From: Nostoc sp. T09
GTDB lineage: Bacteria; Cyanobacteriota; Cyanobacteriia; Cyanobacteriales; Nostocaceae
NCBI RefSeq assembly: GCF_002154695.1
Contig: NZ_MTAV01000158.1
Coordinates: forward strand, 1-57,861
DNA length: 57,861 nt
Direction of reading: 5' to 3'
Shown: positions 33,988 to 42,138 of the stretch, piece after piece
Numbering within the stretch: the first letter of the stretch is position 1
Layout: each line of letters begins with the position of its first letter
Made by a program: the position numbers and the translations under genes
Notes under the pieces: generated by a model
The model's input: only the letters and a program-made list of their open reading frames with translations
What the model was told of the DNA's origin: nothing
Databases searched by the model: none

Positions 33988-36291
33988 ATGAAAATCTTGC
34001 TGATCGAAGATGATGAGGTTTTAGTAAATATCTTATTGAATTCTCTGACTCAACAACACTATGTGGTTGATATCGCCCAAGATGGATATGCTGGTTGGGA
34101 ATATACTCAAAGTTATAACTACGATTTGATATTAATAGATGTGGGATTGCCTAAACTGGACGGTATTAGTTTATGTCACCGCTTACGCTCCAGTGGCAAT
34201 TCTACTCCGATCCTGTTAATGACAGCAAAAGATGCAACTAGCGATCGCATTCGCGGACTTGATGCTGGCGCAGATGACTATCTCATTAAACCTTTAGATT
34301 TAGGAGAACTGCAAGCCAGGGTAAGGGCGCTGTTACGTCGGGTTGATACTCCACTTTCCTTAGTATTAGAAATTGGGGGATTGCGGCTCGATCCAAGTAG
34401 TTGTCAAGTAACATTTAACAGCCAATTATTAGATTTAACACCCAAAGAATACAGCCTCCTAGAGCTTTTTATCCGCAATCCTTCACGGGTTTTCAGCCGG
34501 GGGAATATTATCGAGCATCTCTGGACTTTTGACGATCCACCTCAAGAAGAAAGTGTAAAATCGCACATTAAAGGTTTACGACAAAAGTTGAAAGCAGCCG
34601 GAGCAGTAGATTGGATTGAAAACGTTTATGGTTTGGGATATCGATTAAAGCCTTTTGTGAAAGAAGAAAAGCACAAGGGGAGTAGGGGAGAAAAAGAAAA
34701 ATTCCCAATTCCCAATTCTAGTATTGAACAGCAGTTCAACCAGGCAATGAGTGGGTTGTGGAGTCAATATGAAGGGCTGATGCTGCAACGGATAGCGGTA
34801 CTGCAACAAGCCGCAGCTGCACTCTCTAGCAATTTAACTCAGGAGTTACGTCAATCCGCAGAAAAAGAGGCACACAAGCTAGCTGGTGTCTTGGGAATGT
34901 TTGAGCAAGAAACTGGTACTCAGATAGCGCGGGAAATTGAACAGATTCTCAGCAAAGATGGAGACTTGTCTCCAGCCCAAAAAAGTCAGTTGCGATCGCA
35001 AATTCAAGAATTGGGTAACTTAATCAACTTGATGGGGCAAAAGGTCAATCCAACTAGCACTTTGATTGCAGAAGAAATTAGTACGCGATTGCTATTAATT
35101 GACCCCAATCCCCAACTGGGTTTTCAGTTACAACAACTCGTTCAGAATTTAGGAATCAGCTGGCAGCAAATTACAAAGTTAGAGGATGCAAAAAAATTAC
35201 TGCAAACTACATCACCCGATTTAGTAGTGCTAAATGTAGGCGAAGTGGGATGTCGGCAAGAAAGTTTGGCACTTCTATCAGATTTAGCAACCCGTACTCC
35301 TTCTATACCCGTTCTTGTACTAGCTGCTGCTGATGAACTAGTAGAACGCGTGACTTTGGCTCAGTATGGGGCACGGGGCTTTTTGGCCAAGCCTGTAACA
35401 GCTGCTCAGATTTGGGATAGTTCATCTCTACTATTACAGCGTACCCATTCTCTGCGAGTAAATATATTAGTAGTCGATGACGATCCTGTGGTTTTAGCCG
35501 CATTGCGCCCCATGTTAGAACCTTGGGGTATGCGGATTACAGGATTGGATGAGCCACTGCGTTTCTGGGAGGTACTGCAATCTACCACGCCAGATTTGTT
35601 GATTTTGGACGTAGAGATGCCTCAGATAAGTGGAATAGAACTGTGCCAAGCAGTTCGCACCGATCCCCAATGGCAGGAATTACCGATTGTGTTTCTCACC
35701 GCACACCGCGACATAGAAACCGTGCAGCAGGTGTTTGCTGTTGGGGGAGATGACTATGTAGTTAAACCTGTCGTAGGGGCAGAACTTTTGGCACGAATTA
35801 CCCATCGCCTAGAACGCAGACGCTTGCTCCAGTCTCTCTCTACCAAAGACCCTCTAACCGGACTAGCAAATCAGTTAAAGTCTAGCTACGACTTGCAGCA
35901 GTTGCTCGTTCAAGCACAGAAACATCAACACTCGTTTTGCTTGGTGATATTGAGTGTGACTGATTTACGCCAAATTAATAGCAAGTACGGTCATGAAACT
36001 GGTAACCAAGTATTGCAACGATGGAGTCGTCTATTGCAATCAGCATTTTGCAGTGGTGAAGTTCTAGGTTATTGGGGTAATGGAGAATTTGTAGTAGGCG
36101 TTCCTGGTTTAACAAAAACAGAAGTCAAAGACCGCCTTGGTAACATTTTAACTACCCTTCGCCAGCAAATATTCACAGATCCTTCAGGCGATCGCTTTCA
36201 AGTAGCTTGCAATTTTGCTGTGGTTGAGTATCCCAATGATGGACACAATATTCAATCTTTATATCAAGTTGCCATTGGTCTATCGCATTAA
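33988..36291 (+). CDS. OmpR-type REC / DNA-binding / Hpt / REC / REC / GGDEF regulator
   Basis: A 767-residue regulator. Order: receiver (1-120, Asp51), winged-helix DNA-binding domain (about 130-222, ending VYGLGYRLKPF), Hpt domain (about 250-335, His in EAHKLAGVLG), a degenerate receiver (about 365-480, VVLNVGEVG lacks the Asp), a full receiver (about 490-605, Asp in LILDVEMPQ) and a GGDEF domain. The GGDEF motif is replaced by GNGEF (YWGNGEFVVG), so cyclase activity is unlikely. The protein ends at SLYQVAIGLSH, short of the family's ALYxAK ending. A repeat-derived insert (HKGSRGEKEKFPIPNSS) separates the DNA-binding and Hpt domains. Confidence 0.9.
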   Translation: MKILLIEDDEVLVNILLNSLTQQHYVVDIAQDGYAGWEYTQSYNYDLILIDVGLPKLDGISLCHRLRSSGNSTPILLMTAKDATSDRIRGLDAGADDYLIKPLDLGELQARVRALLRRVDTPLSLVLEIGGLRLDPSSCQVTFNSQLLDLTPKEYSLLELFIRNPSRVFSRGNIIEHLWTFDDPPQEESVKSHIKGLRQKLKAAGAVDWIENVYGLGYRLKPFVKEEKHKGSRGEKEKFPIPNSSIEQQFNQAMSGLWSQYEGLMLQRIAVLQQAAAALSSNLTQELRQSAEKEAHKLAGVLGMFEQETGTQIAREIEQILSKDGDLSPAQKSQLRSQIQELGNLINLMGQKVNPTSTLIAEEISTRLLLIDPNPQLGFQLQQLVQNLGISWQQITKLEDAKKLLQTTSPDLVVLNVGEVGCRQESLALLSDLATRTPSIPVLVLAAADELVERVTLAQYGARGFLAKPVTAAQIWDSSSLLLQRTHSLRVNILVVDDDPVVLAALRPMLEPWGMRITGLDEPLRFWEVLQSTTPDLLILDVEMPQISGIELCQAVRTDPQWQELPIVFLTAHRDIETVQQVFAVGGDDYVVKPVVGAELLARITHRLERRRLLQSLSTKDPLTGLANQLKSSYDLQQLLVQAQKHQHSFCLVILSVTDLRQINSKYGHETGNQVLQRWSRLLQSAFCSGEVLGYWGNGEFVVGVPGLTKTEVKDRLGNILTTLRQQIFTDPSGDRFQVACNFAVVEYPNDGHNIQSLYQVAIGLSH
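34671..34718 (+). repeat. repeat-derived insert in the REC-winged-helix/Hpt linker
   Basis: GCACAAGGGGAGTAGGGGAG followed by A-rich sequence and two copies of ATTCCCA. It has the same G/A-rich composition as 13411-13446 and 20982-21017 and is read in frame. Confidence 0.65.
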
Positions 36292-36422
36292 TGTTGGTGA
36301 GTTCGTAGTTACTAGCGGGGTAAGAAATCCGGCATTAGCGCCATCATACTACGATGCGATCAAATATACTGCTCAATTAATTCTTGTCGTTGTTTTGGAG
36401 TTAGCGATCGCCAGCTTGCTCA

Positions 36423-36613
36423 TCTGTAACTGTTGTCACTCCGTCTGGACTAATGGGTTGGTTAATTCAGTGGCATCGGGGAAATCGATGTTTCAACCAG
36501 GAAGAACTGTCAACACTTATACACGAAGCAGGGCTGACTCAGCTTCAGTTTGTTCCGTTCCCCGTTGGGTTTGCTCGCTTCACTAGCATTGCTTGTATTG
36601 GCTTTAAGAGGTC
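36423..36613 (+). pseudogene. C-terminal remnant of a class I SAM methyltransferase
   Basis: One frame reads TPSGLMGWLIQWHRGN, then RCFNQEELSTLIHEAGLT and QLQFVPFPVGFARFTSIACIGFKR, ending at a TGA that overlaps the next ATG. This is the usual end of a small-molecule methyltransferase. Upstream the frame is closed by TAG at 36402 and no SAM motif is present. The rest of the gene is lost. Family assignment is an inference from the C-terminal pattern. Confidence 0.55.
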
Positions 36614-37099
36614 ATGATGTTTCTAAAAATTTGGCGGTTGCTAACACTCATCCTCGTGGCGCTATTTATGGGATTGGAGTTCGCCCATACTTTAGAACTG
36701 CCTGCCAAAATGCAGTACGATGGGGCGCTGTACGTGACGATTCAGAATAGCCTCTACCGTTATTTTGGTGCGCCAGGGCCAGGTGCGTTGATTACCGTGG
36801 GTGCAGTCCTGTGGGCGATCGCACTCACGGTTCTGGTGCGAAAACACCGCTCTGCTTTTTGGTGGACATTGGCAGCTACAGTGTGTCTTTTGATCGCTTT
36901 TCCCCTGATCTATTTTCTACGGATTGAGCCTGTCAATGTCGCGATCGAACAGGCCAATGCAGGTTCAGTCCCAACCGATTGGCAATAGTTAAGGAACTAG
37001 TGGGAATACGCTCATGCCACAAACTTTGGTTTGAGTTTAGCTGGCTTCAGTGCAATTGTAATGTCTATCCTTGTTGATTTGCCTGGGCATAAAAACTAA
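36614..37099 (+). pseudogene. DUF1772-like membrane protein with two in-frame TAG codons
   Basis: The first open part (36614-36988) gives 124 residues with three membrane helices and ends at PTDWQ-TAG. The same frame then reads LRN, a second TAG at 36998-37000, and WEYAHATNFGLSLAGFSAIV..., stopping at TAA 37097-37099. DUF1772 proteins are about 150-165 residues and continue through a W-E-Y/F-x-H-A segment exactly like the one found after the stops. Both stops could come from single C-to-T changes in CAG. The gene is therefore a recent pseudogene, or a 124-residue truncated product is made. Confidence 0.8.
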
Positions 37100-37151
37100 A
37101 CCTGGGCTTATGTAACGCGATCGCTAATTCGCTAATTTTATTTCTTTCATC

Positions 37152-37178
37152 TGTCACAACCAACAACACTAATTCGTC
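37152..37178 (+). promoter_or_regulatory. ECF41-type sigma factor promoter
   Basis: TGTCACA at 37152-37158, a 16-base spacer, then CGTC at 37175-37178. This matches the published ECF41 consensus (TGTCACA in the -35 region and CGTC in the -10 region). It lies 37 bases before the decarboxylase start codon, and the ECF41 factor itself is encoded three genes on, so this is very likely its target. Confidence 0.85.
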
Positions 37179-37215
37179 TAATAAGCGAACACCTATTTTA
37201 GGAAGAGGTTGAAAG

Positions 37216-37707
37216 ATGCAAAGCCGAATGGAACTTAGGGTTGAATCTCCTGCTTACCGAGCGATGCTTCAACTAGAAGGGTATGTCCGAAGTAGTGGCA
37301 TTAACCCGACGCTACTGGAACTGATTAAAATTCGCGCATCACAAATCAATGGCTGTGCGTTTTGCATCGATATGCACACCAAAGATGCCAGACTCAACGG
37401 TGAAACTGAACAAAGAATCTACGCCCTCAATGCTTGGCGAGAAACACCATTTTTTACAGATGAGGAACGGGCAGTTCTGGCGTTCACAGAAGCCGTTACC
37501 TTGATTGCAACTAATTCAGTTTCTGATGAAATTTACGACGAAGTGAGCCGTTATTTTAGTCCCGATGAAATTGCTAACCTGCTGATGGCGATCGTCACGA
37601 TTAACAGTTGGAATCGCATTGCCATTACGACCCGAATAATTCCGGGTAGCTATGAGCCGGGAGCATTGCAGCACAACAAAGGTGTTCCTGAAAAAGTTTC
37701 TGTGTAG
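37216..37707 (+). CDS. carboxymuconolactone decarboxylase / AhpD-like protein
   Basis: A 163-residue helical protein with the AhpD-type redox motif C-A-F-C-x3-H (GCAFCIDMHTKDAR, about residues 46-60), so a peroxidase-like or thiol-disulfide role is possible. Members of this family are the standard genomic partner of ECF41 sigma factors. The start follows AGGAAGAGG and the ECF41-type promoter at 37152. A strong hairpin (37713-37747) follows the stop and may limit read-through into the rest of the operon. Confidence 0.93.
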   Translation: MQSRMELRVESPAYRAMLQLEGYVRSSGINPTLLELIKIRASQINGCAFCIDMHTKDARLNGETEQRIYALNAWRETPFFTDEERAVLAFTEAVTLIATNSVSDEIYDEVSRYFSPDEIANLLMAIVTINSWNRIAITTRIIPGSYEPGALQHNKGVPEKVSV

Positions 37708-37712
37708 ACTCT

Positions 37713-37747
37713 TTGGGAGAGTGAAAGCCTTGATTGTACTCTCCCAA
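37713..37747 (+). terminator. 10-bp perfect hairpin inside the ECF41 operon
   Basis: TTGGGAGAGT (37713-37722) pairs perfectly with ACTCTCCCAA (37738-37747) across 15 bases. There is no T run, so it could be an attenuator, an mRNA-stabilising structure or a processing site between the decarboxylase and the genes after it. Confidence 0.6.
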
Positions 37748-37788
37748 TATTGATGAATATATAGTCAATCGGCAAGAGAGAAGTAAAT

Positions 37789-38199
37789 ATGCGCTCAATT
37801 ACTCATTATGGAACTACCATTGTATTGCTCCACGCAGTCATAGTAGCACTGCACGGTTTAGCTCACGATAAAATTCCTGTTCATCTTTCTTCACTCCAAA
37901 GTCTGTTTGTCGGTTCTACGATCGTGGTAGCTCCAATCGCCGCCATGATTTTACTTTGGACACCATTTCAACAGACTGGTAGCTGGCTGTTGCTGAGTTC
38001 AATGGCTGGTGCAATGCTGTTTGGTCTTTATCATCATTTCATAGCGAGCGGAACCGATCGCATCTACCAAATTCCCTTTGCAGGTTGGGGTGTGCTTTTC
38101 GACATCACGGCGATTTTTCTATTCCTAACCGAAGGACTCGGATGTGTAATCGGTGCGTGGGCAGTAAGCACTCTACGGCGAAGAGAGCAGTTTTTATGA
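37789..38199 (+). CDS. small integral membrane protein of the ECF41 operon
   Basis: A 136-residue protein with four predicted membrane helices (about 8-26, 38-58, 66-84, 98-125) and His residues in HAVIVALHGLAHD and LYHHF. Family not recognised. The stop codon overlaps the sigma factor start (ATGA at 38196-38199), so it is translationally coupled to it. ECF41 factors have no classical anti-sigma, but a coupled membrane protein is an obvious candidate for influencing the factor; that is speculation. Confidence 0.75.
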   Translation: MRSITHYGTTIVLLHAVIVALHGLAHDKIPVHLSSLQSLFVGSTIVVAPIAAMILLWTPFQQTGSWLLLSSMAGAMLFGLYHHFIASGTDRIYQIPFAGWGVLFDITAIFLFLTEGLGCVIGAWAVSTLRRREQFL

Positions 38200-39122
38200 G
38201 TCATCTCGAAACCTTTAACGAGCATCGTTCGTTATTATTCGCCATCGCCTACCGGATGTTAGGAACGGTTACTGATGCCGAAGACATGGTACAAGAAACC
38301 TTCCTGCGCTGGCAGCAAACAGCCCAAGCAACGGTGAAATCTGCCAAAACCTATCTGGCAACCATTATCACCCGTCTGTGCATCGATCATCTGCGTTCAG
38401 CCCGCGTGCAACGAGAACAGTATGTAGGACCGTGGCTACCCGAACCACTGATGACTGAACAAACCACCGATCCAGCAGTTTCTTTAGAATTGGCAGATTC
38501 GCTTTCGATGGCATTTTTAGTTGTTCTAGAACGCTTATCGCCGATTGAACGAGCAGTATTTCTTTTGCGAGAAGTGTTTGACTATGACTATGAAGAAATT
38601 GCCCAGATGGTAGGGAAAAGCCCGGCTAACTGCCGTCAAATCCTCAGGCGATCGCGCCAGCATATTAGCGATCGACGTCCCCGCTTTCCCGTTTCTGATC
38701 AGCAACAAGAGCAAATCACAGCGCAATTTGTGAAGGCTTCCAGCCAAGGCAATTTACAAGGTTTGCTGACGCTTTTGGCAAAGGATGTTACCTACTGGTC
38801 TGATGGCGGTGGAAAAGTTTCTGCTGCTCTCAAACCGCTACAGGGAGCGATGAAAGTAGCTCGATTTCTGCTGGCACTTCGCAGCAAATGGCTTTCGACA
38901 TCGGTTACTCACATCGCCGAGATCAATGGGCAACCTGGTATAATTTTGTTTGTCAATGGTTGCATTCATAGCGTGACAACGTTTGAAATTGTGGATGGCT
39001 ACATTCAATCTGTCTACACAATGAGGAATCCAGAGAAGTTGAAGCGAATCGATGAAAAGCTCAACTGCCAGAGTCCACAGATGAATTCAAAACCGATCTC
39101 CTCAGAAAAGTTACCGACGTAA
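38196..39122 (+). CDS. sigJ: ECF41 (SigJ-type) sigma factor with SnoaL-like regulatory domain
   Basis: A 308-residue sigma factor. The ATG at 38196 gives the normal MSHLETFNEHRSLLFAIAYRMLG start. Sigma-70 region 2 (about 5-75), the W-L-P-E-P linker motif from residue 80, region 4 (about 105-160, RQILRRSRQHI) and a SnoaL-like C-terminal domain (about 175-285) are present. It carries the ECF41 motifs DGGGK from residue 203 and NPEKL from residue 278. In this group the fused domain replaces an anti-sigma factor and both inhibits and activates the factor. The expected partner (carboxymuconolactone decarboxylase) and target promoter are 1 kb upstream. Confidence 0.94.
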   Translation: MSHLETFNEHRSLLFAIAYRMLGTVTDAEDMVQETFLRWQQTAQATVKSAKTYLATIITRLCIDHLRSARVQREQYVGPWLPEPLMTEQTTDPAVSLELADSLSMAFLVVLERLSPIERAVFLLREVFDYDYEEIAQMVGKSPANCRQILRRSRQHISDRRPRFPVSDQQQEQITAQFVKASSQGNLQGLLTLLAKDVTYWSDGGGKVSAALKPLQGAMKVARFLLALRSKWLSTSVTHIAEINGQPGIILFVNGCIHSVTTFEIVDGYIQSVYTMRNPEKLKRIDEKLNCQSPQMNSKPISSEKLPT

Positions 39123-39143
39123 AGACATAGAGGTGATGCGAGC

Positions 39144-39827
39144 GTGTTCATTTTCAAGATTTTGACCGCACTCATTTGGAATATTGTTATCTTCGGTGGT
39201 TTACTATTCTTGCCAGCAGGAACGTTGAACTGGTGGCGTGCCTGGGTATTTCTCGGTGTTGTCGTTGTTTGCACTGTGGCAACGATGGTTGCTGTCTTTC
39301 GCGAGGATGACGAATTATACAAGGAACGCCTGAAACCACCCATCCAAGAGGGACAACCCCTGGCTGACAAAATTCTCGCCAGCATAACGATCGCAACATT
39401 CCTGGGTTTGACTGCCTTCATTCCCCTGGATGTGTTCCGATTTCATCTGTTTGCTCAACCAAGTGCGCTTGCTTCGGTACTGGGATTGGTAGTGTATGTC
39501 ATTGGTTGGTGGATGATCTCTCTGTCCTTTAAGGCAAATACCTTTGCGGCCACTGCGGTCAAACATCAGGCAGACCGACAACAAACAGTGATTGATACGG
39601 GAGTTTACAGCGTTGTGCGGCATCCCATGTATGCAGGTGCTGTTCTGGTAATGGTTGGTATGCCCCTGTGGTTAGAATCCTACGCGGCGGCTCTACTAGC
39701 GATCGTTCCCATTACAATCCTGGTTGTACGGATTCAATTTGAGGAGCAATTTTTGCGGCAAGAACTCAAGGGCTACGACAGCTACACCCAAAGAGTTAGG
39801 TATAAGTTGTTGCCATATCTCTGGTAA
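39144..39827 (+). CDS. isoprenylcysteine methyltransferase-like membrane protein
   Basis: A 227-residue protein beginning with GTG (AGAGGTG upstream; no in-frame ATG nearby). There are five membrane helices. The C-terminal catalytic signature is present: GVYSVVRHPMYAGAVLVMVG near residues 150-170, then EEQFLRQELKGYDSYTQRVRYKLLPYLW. This is the ICMT/PEMT-type SAM-dependent methyltransferase fold. It follows the ECF41 gene by 21 bp and probably belongs to its operon. Substrate unknown. Confidence 0.9.
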   Translation: MFIFKILTALIWNIVIFGGLLFLPAGTLNWWRAWVFLGVVVVCTVATMVAVFREDDELYKERLKPPIQEGQPLADKILASITIATFLGLTAFIPLDVFRFHLFAQPSALASVLGLVVYVIGWWMISLSFKANTFAATAVKHQADRQQTVIDTGVYSVVRHPMYAGAVLVMVGMPLWLESYAAALLAIVPITILVVRIQFEEQFLRQELKGYDSYTQRVRYKLLPYLW

Positions 39828-39886
39828 GTGGTGAATGCTGGAATCATTATTATTTTCTCAACTTACAAAAAAGTTAGGGCGTGTCA

Positions 39887-40003
39887 TCAGTTAAGCCAAA
39901 TCACAGTCGCAGCGAGGTAAATTGCACCGAGAAATTTGAATTTGCGCTTGGCATAAAGCTTCAGCTTTTGAAAAGGCACAGGGCGAGCGCGTGCAGAATG
40001 TGT
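39887..40003 (-). pseudogene. C-terminal fragment of an IS5-type transposase
   Basis: The minus strand encodes KLKLYAKRKFKFLGA followed by IYLAATVIWLN and a stop. This is the typical tail of a cyanobacterial IS5-group transposase. The frame is closed upstream by TAA at 40004. The flanking TTAGGGCGTGTCATC may be the right end of the element. Only the last 38 codons remain. Confidence 0.6.
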
Positions 40004-40031
40004 TTAGTGATAGCTATCCTATTAGATAGGG

Positions 40032-40340
40032 TTGAGTTTTAGCAATCAAGTGTCCCATAACCAACAAGAGCAATGTGAACTGTGCCACAGAGAGATGGAA
40101 CATTTAACTGTCCATCACTTAGTTCCGCGACAACATAGCAAACGCAAGAAACAAGAGCCAGGAGAAACAATAAATATCTGTTCTGCCTGTCATCGCCAGA
40201 TTCATGTTTTATTCGACAATAAGCTACTTGCTAAAGAACTCAATAGTCTAGAAAAACTCAGCAATGAACCGCAAATACAAAAATTCTTGGCGTGGGTAAG
40301 AAAGCAAGATCCAGGTAAGCGAATTTCAGTCCATCGCTAA
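40032..40340 (+). CDS. HNH endonuclease
   Basis: A 102-residue protein starting with TTG at 40032, or with GTG at 40050 (MSHNQQEQCELC). CELC and CSACH provide four zinc-binding cysteines, and the HNH core reads LTVHHLVPRQHSK...INICSACHRQIH with both catalytic and metal histidines. The size and layout match the small HNH proteins common in cyanobacteria. Its role (defence, intron-like or repair) is unknown. It converges on the CoiA-like gene with only 8 bp between. Confidence 0.9.
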   Translation: MSFSNQVSHNQQEQCELCHREMEHLTVHHLVPRQHSKRKKQEPGETINICSACHRQIHVLFDNKLLAKELNSLEKLSNEPQIQKFLAWVRKQDPGKRISVHR

Positions 40341-40348
40341 ACAGAAAA

Positions 40349-41281
40349 TTACACGGCAATTTTAATTAGGCGCGAATTCTCTTGAAGAATATCTATTTCT
40401 ACTTGAGAAAGCGATTTAGGCTGCATTTGTTCTAAATCGCTCAGGACGATTTTGATCTCTTTTGTATCAAATTTATAGTACTCAGTTAAACTTCCGATGG
40501 GATAATTAAATTCCTGATAGCGGTGTTTAAAATACAGTTCAACATTTCCTCGGTGCTGCCAAATACCTAATACCTTAATTACAACAGTTTGATAGTGTCT
40601 AAGTAAATCTATTTCTACTTCTGCTAGTCGATTTACAATGGGTCTTTGGGTGACTCCTATTTTGTACAAAGTGCCTTTATTAGTTTGAATCTCTAAAAAA
40701 TAGAGTATGCAAGATAATATACGTTTAAGTTGAGCGCGATACAGCCTTAAATCAGTAAGTCGATATGCTAAATCAGAGGACTTTTTGTGTTTGGCGTGTT
40801 CAAAATCTAGCTCCAATTTCAGCAGCCTTTTAAGTAATAGCGGCTCTTGTACTTGATTAAAGTGTATCAACTCTAGTGCTCGAACAGGAATCTTACCTAA
40901 ATTGCTGAATTCATACGCAGATGGAACTGTGTAAACATTTTTATGCAGCACACCTGCTTTGATTAAACTAGGAAAAACTAAATGATAATCAATTGGATAA
41001 TTTTTGGAACCATACTCTTGCCACAGCAGTTTTAACTGTGCCAAATCCTTACCTGATAGCTGAATGTTAAAATTGTCATACAGTGGCAGAGTTGGAAATT
41101 CTCGATTAGCTACGGGGCGGCAAGTTTCTGCATTATGAGCGAAATGATGTTCTTTCACCTTGCCTTTCTTAGCGATTAAACCACCCTGACAATAAGGACA
41201 CTTGAGTAAAGTTTTACCCCTAGTTATATCGTCAATACACACTAGTTGTTCTTCTTCATCTACACCATATTTTAACCACAT
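40349..41281 (-). CDS. CoiA-like / GIY-YIG-type nuclease family protein
   Basis: A 310-residue protein. The N-terminus carries a zinc finger and histidine motif typical of competence protein CoiA: LLKCPYCQGGLIAKKGKVKEHHFAHNAETC (residues 26-54). The C-terminal half has a GIY-YIG-like segment, LYFLEIQT...GTLYKIGVTQRPIVNRLAE, near residues 192-222. The middle is helical and unassigned. CoiA proteins promote recombination during natural transformation. The fusion to a GIY-YIG-like module suggests a DNA-processing nuclease. Function inferred from motifs only. Confidence 0.65.
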   Translation of the reverse strand: MWLKYGVDEEEQLVCIDDITRGKTLLKCPYCQGGLIAKKGKVKEHHFAHNAETCRPVANREFPTLPLYDNFNIQLSGKDLAQLKLLWQEYGSKNYPIDYHLVFPSLIKAGVLHKNVYTVPSAYEFSNLGKIPVRALELIHFNQVQEPLLLKRLLKLELDFEHAKHKKSSDLAYRLTDLRLYRAQLKRILSCILYFLEIQTNKGTLYKIGVTQRPIVNRLAEVEIDLLRHYQTVVIKVLGIWQHRGNVELYFKHRYQEFNYPIGSLTEYYKFDTKEIKIVLSDLEQMQPKSLSQVEIDILQENSRLIKIAV

Positions 41282-41468
41282 TGTTACACGATGATTTAAG
41301 GTAAAAGTTGCTCTTACCAGTGTGCTTCAACTTTTTTAAAATGTCTCTATCTTTTGGCTAAAAACATATACCCAAATTTAGTATTGATTTGAGAAATTTA
41401 AGCGCAATTAAGCAAAATAATGCATCTTGATATATGCTTAATTGTTCAGTAATAAGTAGTTAAACATA

Positions 41469-41563
41469 ATTAATTACACAAAGTCATTGCAAATGCAGCG
41501 TTCGCGTTGGCGTAGCCTCTCGTAGAGAAGCGTTCCCGTTCGCTCGCAATGACTGTAATTAAT
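41469..41563. repeat. inverted-repeat element with a nested dispersed repeat
   Basis: The outer arms ATTAATTACA...GTCATTGC and GCAATGAC-TGTAATTAAT are inverted copies. The left arm has an extra CAAA. Between them sits the GCGTTGGCGTAGCCTCTCG-type repeat also found inside the HlyD-like gene at 13799. Confidence 0.75.
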
Positions 41564-41680
41564 TTTGCGTGGTTACTTACTGATGCTTGTGTACGATTAA
41601 ATAGACCAAGGTAAAATTTTACTTTAACTCAAGTCTCAAGCAAGTCGCCCAAACTGCTCATATTTGTCTGACACAAAAAT

Positions 41681-41698
41681 GCCCCGATAGCTCGGGGC
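41681..41698 (-). terminator. GC-rich hairpin, likely terminator
   Basis: GCCCCGA-TAGC-TCGGGGC is a perfect 7-bp stem flanked by AAAAAT on the left and TAAAAAG on the right, so it could end transcription in either direction. On the minus strand it is followed by ATTTTTG. It lies 441 bp downstream of the SDR gene. Confidence 0.55.
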
Positions 41699-42024
41699 TA
41701 AAAAGTCAGAAGTTAATATCAAACCTATGGTTGCAATGTTAGCGCTAGCCTCGATTGTAAAAACCTTTCAAAGGTTGGAATAATCTTTAAAGAAATATTG
41801 TAATAATTAATACAAACTAAGCGACATGGCAGTGACAGTTGAGCCAGTGTATGGTTTTGGGAATCTTCGGATTATTTGGCTTGATAAAGGGTAGCGATCG
41901 CTCGACATCAATCAAAGTGCTTTTGCAGTTACTGCTTCTAAAGCTTTCTCTAAATCACTAGTGTACTCCAAACAGCGATCGCGGATCGTTAGCTGTTGTG
42001 ATTAGAAACAACTTAAATTAGAAA

Positions 42025-42050
42025 GTTTCAGTCCCCTTGCGGGGTGGGAT
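42025..42050. other. solitary CRISPR-repeat-like sequence
   Basis: GTTTCAGTCCCCTTGCGGGG followed by TGGGAT resembles cyanobacterial CRISPR repeats built on a CCCC-TTGC-GGGG palindrome. Only one copy is present and there are no cas genes in the window. Confidence 0.35.
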
Positions 42051-42138
42051 GACAGAGAAACCTGCGATCGCTTTGGGTTGCTATAGCAGAATCAATTTTT
42101 TTGTTTTTCTGCACTGATATGTTGGTCGGCTTGTTGTC

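Larger units (their letters stand above)
41282..42138. other. 857-bp intergenic region with repeats
   Basis: No gene is supported. The region contains a nested palindromic repeat (41469-41563), a GC-rich hairpin (41681-41698), several HIP1 sites and a solitary CRISPR-repeat-like sequence (42025-42050), all listed separately. Confidence 0.6.

Noticed and set aside
36215-36586. 123-codon open frame after the large regulator
   Set aside because: It begins inside the regulator gene in another frame and shows no protein-like pattern. The methyltransferase remnant lies in a different frame.
36986-37000. Programmed stop-codon recoding (pyrrolysine or amber suppression)
   Set aside because: No pyl genes or other support are visible and two stops lie within 15 bases. 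A pseudogene is the simpler reading.
41681-41698. Riboswitch
   Set aside because: It is a single short symmetrical hairpin with no conserved aptamer features, and is better read as a terminator.
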